From: an uncultured Flavobacteriales bacterium
Lineage (GTDB): Bacteria > Bacteroidota > Bacteroidia > Flavobacteriales > Schleiferiaceae
DNA: 58,151 nt
Direction: 5' to 3'
NCBI GenBank assembly: GCA_937929815.1
Contig: CALFUW010000059.1
Span: 1 to 58,151, forward strand
Under the pieces are notes generated by a model. The model worked only from the letters and a program-made list of their open reading frames with translations. It made no database searches and had not been told where the DNA came from. Positions 53,101 through 58,151 of the stretch are shown here, in pieces (position 1 is the stretch's first letter; each line of letters starts with the position of its first letter). The position numbers and the translations under genes are program-made.

Positions 53101-56100
53101 ATGAGGTCAGGGGTCGCATGCTGATGTTTTGTCCGATAAACACAATGGTATCACTAACGCACCCGGTGGGCGGCAAAAATGACGATTGCGGGCGTCCGAG
53201 CAGCGTTACGCTTTTGTCCAGAGAATCCGCACAGCCGCTGATTGTACTGATTTTCAACCGAATGGTAACAATGCTATCGGAAAGCTGATTGTTTTGAAAG
53301 GTAAATGAAGGATTGGGTAATGTAGAGGCAAGCACACCGTTAATATACCACTGATAGATGGTGCCACCTGCACTGGAATCAAAAGCCTGGACCGCGAGGG
53401 GACTGCATCCTGTAGTGGTCGAAAGACTGAAATCGGCTGTCGGTGCCGGAAGCGAAAATGCAATCACCTGCGTAGAATCTTCACCACATCCATAAGGGCT
53501 TGTTGTAATCAGCCGAATAATTACAGTATCTCCGGGGGCAGATAAGGTGTACTGCAAGGAGTGTATCCCCGTGTATGTGGCCAATAGATTATTGTTGGCA
53601 GTCAGTACTTTCCAGGTGTATTGGCTATTAGCAAAGGGGTATTCGACTGCCTTAAACCTGGATGTATCTATAACAAATGGAGCACAATCCGAATTGGACA
53701 GGGTCTGGATCTGCGCTTTTGGAAGCGGCCGAACCACTACCAGCCCCACGGCAGTATCTGAGCAGCCAAAGGAATTGGTGGCGATCAGGCTAATGGAATA
53801 GGTGGTATCCGATGTTCCGGGATTTGTAAATACGAATGTTGGATTCTGAGCATTGGAGGTACCCAATCCGTCAAAATTCCATTGAAAAGTCAGATCACTC
53901 TGTGTGCTGCCTGACAGATTGGTGGATGACAAATTGGAGAAAGTGACAGCAGCCGGTGTGCAGGTATCAGAGGGTGAAGCAATAAACGATGCCGACGGAG
54001 TAGGATAGACGGTATACAATGCAGAGGTAGAGTCGGAGCACCCTTCAGGGGTGGTAAGTAGCATCTTAATGGTATAAACAACGGAGTCATTAAAAGAAGC
54101 CGGGGGTGTAAACAGAGCTGAGTCCCCTGATACGGTGAAGGTCAGAGGAGGTGTGGATGTAAACTGATAGTTATTCAGTGCTGAATAGTTAGATATCAGA
54201 GCAAAGACCGGGTCTGCACCGCAACCTGAAGTACCGGACAGCGTAAAAGAGGAAACCGGGTACCCTTTGACCCGAATTGTGACTGAGGAATCACTGGTGC
54301 ATCCATCTGAAGAAGTCACCGAGAGCGTAAGGGTGTATAAGCTGTCATAATTACCCTGAAAATAAGGAAACTGAAAAACGGGTTGAGCAGCTGTCGGGCT
54401 GCTTACGGTAGCGCCTCCGGTCACTGTCCACAGGTACTGAAGGACACCCTTTCCGATCGATTGGTTGATTATACTGATGCTGTCACCTGCACAGATTACC
54501 GTGTCTGAGGGCAAAAAGGCGGCAGAGGGATTTGGAAATACATTCACAATGCGGGTGACGCTGTCGCGGCAGCCCTGGGCATTGATCAGCACAAGGGATA
54601 TCGGTACGGGAAGATCAGAGGCAGAGGAAGAATTGGTGGCAGTATAGCTAAGGGTAGCTGACGTGCCAATGAGCGTGGAACCGGCATACCATTGGCGAAT
54701 GGCTGCGGCTGTGCCTGTATCAGTAAGCACTATACTGAGAGGAGAGCAACCACTATCCACTGATGTAGTAAATCCGGCAACAGGAGGCAGTGCAATGCCA
54801 ACAAATGCAGTATCGTACGAGATACAGCCTGTAAGCGTATCAATGACTTGTAAAATGTAAGTAAAGGCGGCCGAATCAATGGCTTGTATCTGAGGGGTGG
54901 AAGCGGTGACCCCGGCCGGTACAGACGACCAGAAATACTGATAGGAAGGATTTCCCGGCTGACCAAGAAAATAGACATCACCCTTACAAATGGTGGTATC
55001 CGGACCGGCATTGGCTGTGGGGAGAGGAGCCACCAGCACAAATACACTGTCCACTGCCTGACATCCGACAGAGTCCGTTACAAATAGGTAAAACCATTGA
55101 TTTTGCTGGGGATTAACAAATGTAGGAGTCAGAGTATTGGAATTTTGGAGCAATGATGAGGGTTGCCATTGAATGGTAAATGGGCCTGTACCGCCTGAAG
55201 CGGATCCTGAAAGTTGAATGTTTTCGTTGAGACAGGTTTCCACATTTGACCCCGCATCTGCAGATACGAGAGGAAAAATTGCAATAAATACCGTATCGTA
55301 GGCAAAACAACCAATCGAATCGGTGACCATCAGGACATATTGCTGAGAAGCATTACCTATGGTTACGGTAGGATTTGCAATGTTTGGATTGCTTAGTCCC
55401 GTCGTTGGTGACCAGGAAAATTGATAGCCTCCGGCACCACCCAGTGCCGTAGCTTGTAGCTGAAACTGGCTGCCGCTGCAGACAAGAGTATCATTTCCGG
55501 CAAAGGCTGTAAGCATCGGATTGACTGATATAAGGACCGAATCCGTCGCGCTGCATCCGATAGAATCTGTTACGGTAAGATAATACCAGGTATTTGATGT
55601 AAGACCACTAACAATGGGATTCAGAACATTGGTGTTGTTAAGACCCGTGGCTGGAGACCATTGTATCAAAAGTGTTCCACTACCTCCCGAGGCACTCCCA
55701 CTGAGTTGCACAGCCGATGTATCACATATGATCCCACCGGAACCGGCATTGGCTACAATCTGAGGATTGACGGTCACGAATACCTCCAAAGTATCGCGAC
55801 AGCCATTGGCATCTTGAAGGAAAGCAAAAAACTGTGTACTTTGAGTCAAATTAGTGAATGTGACGGCAGAGCCAGTTGCCGTGTAGCCGGCTGGTGCGGA
55901 TTCCCAGGTGATCTGTACAGGAGCCTGTCCTGTAATATTCTGTAGGGCAAATGACACATCGTCGCCAAAACAAACCAATGTATCTGATATTGTATCTGCA
56001 CCGGGCAGCGGATAAATTGTCACAACCATAGAATCACTTATAGATCCACAGGCATTCTGCAGCTCCAAAACGACCTGATATAAGCCCGGCTGGCTGAACT

Positions 56101-57844
56101 GGATAGCAGGTTGGGCGGAAGAAGAATTACCGGCAGTGAATGACCAGCCCGTGGCGGGAGTAATGCTCCACATGCGGGTCTGAATCGGTGAGAGGCTGTC
56201 AAACTCTGTGGGTTGAAGGCCGGCAGCAGAGAAGTCAAGAAGTAACGGGCCACAATGCACAGTATCAGAAGGCAAAGTCACTTCCGGCCTGCCCCTGATG
56301 ATGATGGTGGTATCGATGGATACTGTATCGCAGTAGTTGTACACATATTGCCGGATCTGGTACTGGCCAGCCGTGAAGAAGACAATCTGGGGATCGGGAT
56401 GGCGAAGGCTATCCACGGCAGCCCAGCCGGTGAGTGGGGTTATTTCGTAAAAAACCTTATTATCCTGACATGTATTGAGAAGGTTGGCGAGATTGGAGAT
56501 CTGGATGGTGTCACCGCTGCATGCGGGCAGACCACTTATTACAAATCCTGAATCCGGAAGTTCGTTGACACAAATGGTTTTAATAAGTGTGTCGTAATCA
56601 CAGTTGATGCTATTGGCTACTACCTGGCGTACCTGGTAGATCCCCGGCTGGTTGAAAGTAACATTCAGCGTAGTAGATCCGGATGTCCAGTTCTGAGGGT
56701 TGATGGAGTTGTTATTGTTGCCAAGATTTCCTGTATTTAGCGTATATGTTGCGGGGGTAATGTTCCAAAGGATCTTTCCGACGCTATCGCAGGATACATT
56801 TGTGGGGATGCTACCCTTCTGGCTATTGTCGACGATGGCAACCGGACGATTTATGCAGACGCTGTCAGGGTTGATGAAATCAGCAAGAATAGGTGAAGCT
56901 ATTCGTATAGGGCTGATTTGAGCAATGCTCACGTCGCATGGATTGGTGGCGGTGATTTTTACGAAGAAGGCATTGTTGCCTCCTCCGCCAGGAACTGTGA
57001 ATCCGCAAGAACCTATCGTAAATGTATGTAAGTACTGTGCCGGTGGTGGATGATTGAATACAACCGGAGGGCTGCCATCGCTGACTTCGATGGTGTATGT
57101 GGTACCCGGTGGATTGTTGACTGTATTGAGTATATCAAATACCATACTGACACCTGAACTGCCAATACAGCCGGTATTATTACCCGGTGTTGCAAGACCC
57201 ACAGCCGGATTAGTGCCGTAGAAGATTCTGAATTTTAAGGTATCCCAGCATCCATTGGGGGATTGCATGGCCAGTAAACAATTATAGTTGCCAAATGCAT
57301 TGTAAACTTTCTGAAAGGTAGAAAAACTGGTACCTGAATCGGATGTGCCGTCGCCAAAGTCTAGATGATACTTGGTGTAAGGCTGCAAAGTGGTATTAAT
57401 GATGATAAAAGTGTCAATATTGAGGGTACCGCAACGAGCGAAGGTGTTGACGCCCTGATAATTGCTCACGGTGGTATTAGGGATCTGAATGGACGGGGCT
57501 ACAGAGGGCAGCACATTGAGATACAGCGAGTCCTCGAACTCGGTGGCACCGGAGTAAACGATCAACCGAGCGAGAAACATGCCTGATGCAGGGTAGGATA
57601 TACTCGGCACTGTGAAGGTGGTGGCAGTAGGCGGGGTTGCTCCGGTGAGAATCCAGCGCAGGGAGTCCAGCGGTAGTCCGAGACCGCTGGTGTCTGCCTG
57701 TAGGAGTATGGGATAATTGCGGCAGATGACCAGAGTGTCGTTTGCCGCAGGTGGTGTGCTGACGACAGATACTTGTGCCTTGGCGACCAAGGCGGCAAAT
57801 AGCCAGAAGCAGGAAGCAATGATGTAACTATGTATTCGATTCAC
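50180..57844 (-). CDS. Giant PKD-repeat adhesin-like protein with gliding-motility/T9SS type B C-terminus
   Basis: About 2554 residues. I choose GTG 57844 (MNRIHSYIIASCFWLFAALVAKAQ, an ideal signal peptide); a TTG six codons earlier overlaps a promoter-like AACTTTTG. The protein is a string of PKD-type beta modules. PKD hallmark turns include LWDFGDGNTST, YQWDFGNGQTS, RYEFGDGSFQ and HWNFGNGDTA. Residues about 700-970 hold three SprB-like modules of about 85 residues (ANAG...GGSGTLLIQWSPATGL; GGAGGYQFSWSPTTGLSNP; GGTGPFTIQWQP). The last 110 residues are the CHU_C domain (NALAPDAPDAGEAGVF, LLIFDQWGNLVF, GWNGRHFNTGAELPSGTYVWKI). Such proteins are exported by T9SS and act in adhesion or gliding. 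Confidence 0.9.
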   Translation of the reverse strand: MNRIHSYIIASCFWLFAALVAKAQVSVVSTPPAANDTLVICRNYPILLQADTSGLGLPLDSLRWILTGATPPTATTFTVPSISYPASGMFLARLIVYSGATEFEDSLYLNVLPSVAPSIQIPNTTVSNYQGVNTFARCGTLNIDTFIIINTTLQPYTKYHLDFGDGTSDSGTSFSTFQKVYNAFGNYNCLLAMQSPNGCWDTLKFRIFYGTNPAVGLATPGNNTGCIGSSGVSMVFDILNTVNNPPGTTYTIEVSDGSPPVVFNHPPPAQYLHTFTIGSCGFTVPGGGGNNAFFVKITATNPCDVSIAQISPIRIASPILADFINPDSVCINRPVAIVDNSQKGSIPTNVSCDSVGKILWNITPATYTLNTGNLGNNNNSINPQNWTSGSTTLNVTFNQPGIYQVRQVVANSINCDYDTLIKTICVNELPDSGFVISGLPACSGDTIQISNLANLLNTCQDNKVFYEITPLTGWAAVDSLRHPDPQIVFFTAGQYQIRQYVYNYCDTVSIDTTIIIRGRPEVTLPSDTVHCGPLLLDFSAAGLQPTEFDSLSPIQTRMWSITPATGWSFTAGNSSSAQPAIQFSQPGLYQVVLELQNACGSISDSMVVTIYPLPGADTISDTLVCFGDDVSFALQNITGQAPVQITWESAPAGYTATGSAVTFTNLTQSTQFFAFLQDANGCRDTLEVFVTVNPQIVANAGSGGIICDTSAVQLSGSASGGSGTLLIQWSPATGLNNTNVLNPIVSGLTSNTWYYLTVTDSIGCSATDSVLISVNPMLTAFAGNDTLVCSGSQFQLQATALGGAGGYQFSWSPTTGLSNPNIANPTVTIGNASQQYVLMVTDSIGCFAYDTVFIAIFPLVSADAGSNVETCLNENIQLSGSASGGTGPFTIQWQPSSLLQNSNTLTPTFVNPQQNQWFYLFVTDSVGCQAVDSVFVLVAPLPTANAGPDTTICKGDVYFLGQPGNPSYQYFWSSVPAGVTASTPQIQAIDSAAFTYILQVIDTLTGCISYDTAFVGIALPPVAGFTTSVDSGCSPLSIVLTDTGTAAAIRQWYAGSTLIGTSATLSYTATNSSSASDLPVPISLVLINAQGCRDSVTRIVNVFPNPSAAFLPSDTVICAGDSISIINQSIGKGVLQYLWTVTGGATVSSPTAAQPVFQFPYFQGNYDSLYTLTLSVTSSDGCTSDSSVTIRVKGYPVSSFTLSGTSGCGADPVFALISNYSALNNYQFTSTPPLTFTVSGDSALFTPPASFNDSVVYTIKMLLTTPEGCSDSTSALYTVYPTPSASFIASPSDTCTPAAVTFSNLSSTNLSGSTQSDLTFQWNFDGLGTSNAQNPTFVFTNPGTSDTTYSISLIATNSFGCSDTAVGLVVVRPLPKAQIQTLSNSDCAPFVIDTSRFKAVEYPFANSQYTWKVLTANNNLLATYTGIHSLQYTLSAPGDTVIIRLITTSPYGCGEDSTQVIAFSLPAPTADFSLSTTTGCSPLAVQAFDSSAGGTIYQWYINGVLASTLPNPSFTFQNNQLSDSIVTIRLKISTISGCADSLDKSVTLLGRPQSSFLPPTGCVSDTIVFIGQNISMRPLTSFHWNFGNGDTATTANASYTYSAQGTYVVTYTVTDSAGCSSTFSDTVIVRPLPQVQFAVSNGCFSDSICQGINTQMADQTTIPPLGGTITSYQWDIGNNGVINYTTPVITHTFTDTGFVSVRLRTVSQFGCDSERVRNFYVLPSPVAGFVLSADTICAGQSAPLVTPQSIGFIQSYQWTLYALNSSGQQIVLASSNQPTPPVLPPLPGSPTSDTTYFLKHIVSSCCAGDSLVRAITVRPQPTAGFLASDTIGCSPKLINFLIDGQTLGSPDYIVINWGDGSPIDTVYPTTIITPQGPVTQFGIKSHLFTFNGQNNDTIYTVVMTAVNTCGISTFSRTVRIIRKTLNGFFTSSPSTGCAPLFVQFQDNTPNSSTTSWCFNFNSATKQCLGGVAMGKSVQFSFPAAGTYNVMMVVTDGCSVDSVYQLIQVNPSPVADFSFTNNVCLGDTTYFTGSATIAGGSITGYQWDFGNGQTSILQNPAIRFDTAGIYNVCLTVASFNGCTHTICKSVTVVPRPEVRFTASDRCLNQQPVIFQNQTTLASGAISYTLWDFGDGNTSTQSNPQHTYSSPGTYTVILIHGTQSGCYDTAFEQITIHPVPSAAFVATSISQTVCGAPQTFSFTSQSTGAQGYFWDFDALGNPGFYTSTLINPTFTYTSPGKYRVRLITTNSFGCIDTSEQDLIVSPLPIANFSISDTSGCQPLQVIFTNLSTFPDTSLGYIVRWRYEFGDGSFQDGPSPNAVHLYQQVGTYSVRLIVETNLGCMDTLQFPVPIVVLPTPTAIFTWKIDEFGYLIFSNQSIFLPGQTTFTWYMGDGTTLIADSVRYRYKVNRLLQDYFFTVCLSAVHTNGCTHDTCLEVFLPRLNLTVPNALAPDAPDAGEAGVFLPKGHSLREYELLIFDQWGNLVFRTSELTPDRQPAVGWNGRHFNTGAELPSGTYVWKIKAMFIDGTRWPGSDIDSNSEQDKPRTSGYIYLIR

Positions 57845-58080
57845 CGCATTAATCTGGTACAAAAGTTCAACATTATTGTTACAGGTGTATAAATTTTTTT
57901 GGGTGATTTAAATTTTTTTAGTGAAGGGGTCTGTGATCTTTTCAATGGCTGGTGGTTGTAGCCCTTAAAGAGTTTGGGGATGTGGGGTGGTCGAGTTGAT
58001 AGAGTCCAGGCTTCTGGAACAAGCGAGGGTAACGCGGTATGAGCTGCAAAGAATGTCGGCAGCCTGTGGCAGCAAAATGC

Positions 58081-58151
58081 GTGAGGGATGCGGAGGGCGC
58101 GCAAAAGCGCGGTGCGAAGGCCGCTGCGAAGCAAGGACGAAGCACGGGAGC
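58081..58151. repeat. GC-rich repeat-like edge sequence
   Basis: From about 58081 base composition changes sharply to G/C-rich with GCGAAG/GGAGG motifs; CGCGC-AAAA-GCGCG (58098-58111) is a perfect 5-bp hairpin. No real frame is visible. The window ends inside it. The 215 bases before it (upstream of the giant gene) show no gene. Confidence 0.45.

Noticed and set aside
57845-57862. TTG start of the giant PKD protein
   Set aside because: It overlaps a promoter-like AACTTTTG and puts extra residues before an otherwise ideal signal peptide; GTG 57844 fits better.

Overview
The window looks like chromosomal DNA of a Bacteroidota (Bacteroidetes) bacterium, probably a Saprospiria/Chitinophagia-type gliding heterotroph. 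Four signs support this: an alternative complex III (act) operon fused to an aa3-type oxidase; proteins with type IX secretion (T9SS) C-terminal sorting domains; promoters whose -7 element reads TAnnTTTG, the Bacteroidota consensus; and a DAHP synthase fused to chorismate mutase. The finer taxonomy is inference.

Layout. 1-8.7 kb: mostly minus-strand genes for a PglD-like acyltransferase (cut by the left edge), an outer-membrane barrel, an acyl-CoA carboxylase beta subunit, an SH3-domain protein, a WbqC-like protein and a large FAD/Fe-S dehydrogenase, with a plus-strand ferredoxin and a possible 29-residue sorting-motif microprotein. 8.7-19.8 kb: one eight-gene minus-strand respiratory operon, actABCDEF-ctaC-ctaD, with a promoter box in front of actA and a hairpin terminator behind ctaD. 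19.9-27.9 kb: a DASS anion transporter, pcm, a Ca2+ P-type ATPase, a short-chain fatty acid transporter, a TlpA thioredoxin and a T9SS cargo protein. 28-43.6 kb: tRNA-Leu(CAA), gatB, a thioredoxin lipoprotein, a glycosyltransferase, smpB, trmN6, DAHP synthase-chorismate mutase, an 877-residue lipoprotein, a pterin dehydratase, wecB with a glycosyltransferase, a divergent asparagine synthetase and rlmN.

43.6-50.1 kb is the accessory island and the most interesting part. It is a plus-strand ArsEFG-like cluster: ArsR regulator, CPKC mini-thioredoxin, rhodanese with a cysteine-rich tail, ArsP-like permease, DksA-type zinc finger protein, DinB-like protein, DUF2490 protein, ArsF-like lipoprotein, four-helix-bundle (IVS/S23/Avd-like) protein, ArsG-like CcdA-fold permease and FmdE-like lipoprotein. 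Its junctions are of two kinds. Some are tight (overlap to 9 nt). The others are 74-187 nt long and consist almost entirely of a repeat with core GATTTGAAGAT, spaced in multiples of 8 bp. Two spacers hold a forward arm followed by an inverted arm. At a third site the forward and inverted arms flank the four-helix-bundle gene, so that gene sits where the hairpin loop would be. The forward arrays also supply the stop codons of the genes before them, and in one case the start codon of the next gene. I propose this as a candidate mobile or regulatory repeat system carrying an IVS-type gene.

50.2-57.8 kb is one giant minus-strand PKD-repeat surface protein with a CHU_C/T9SS type B C-terminus. The right edge (about 58.08-58.15 kb) is a GC-rich, repeat-like sequence unlike the rest of the window.
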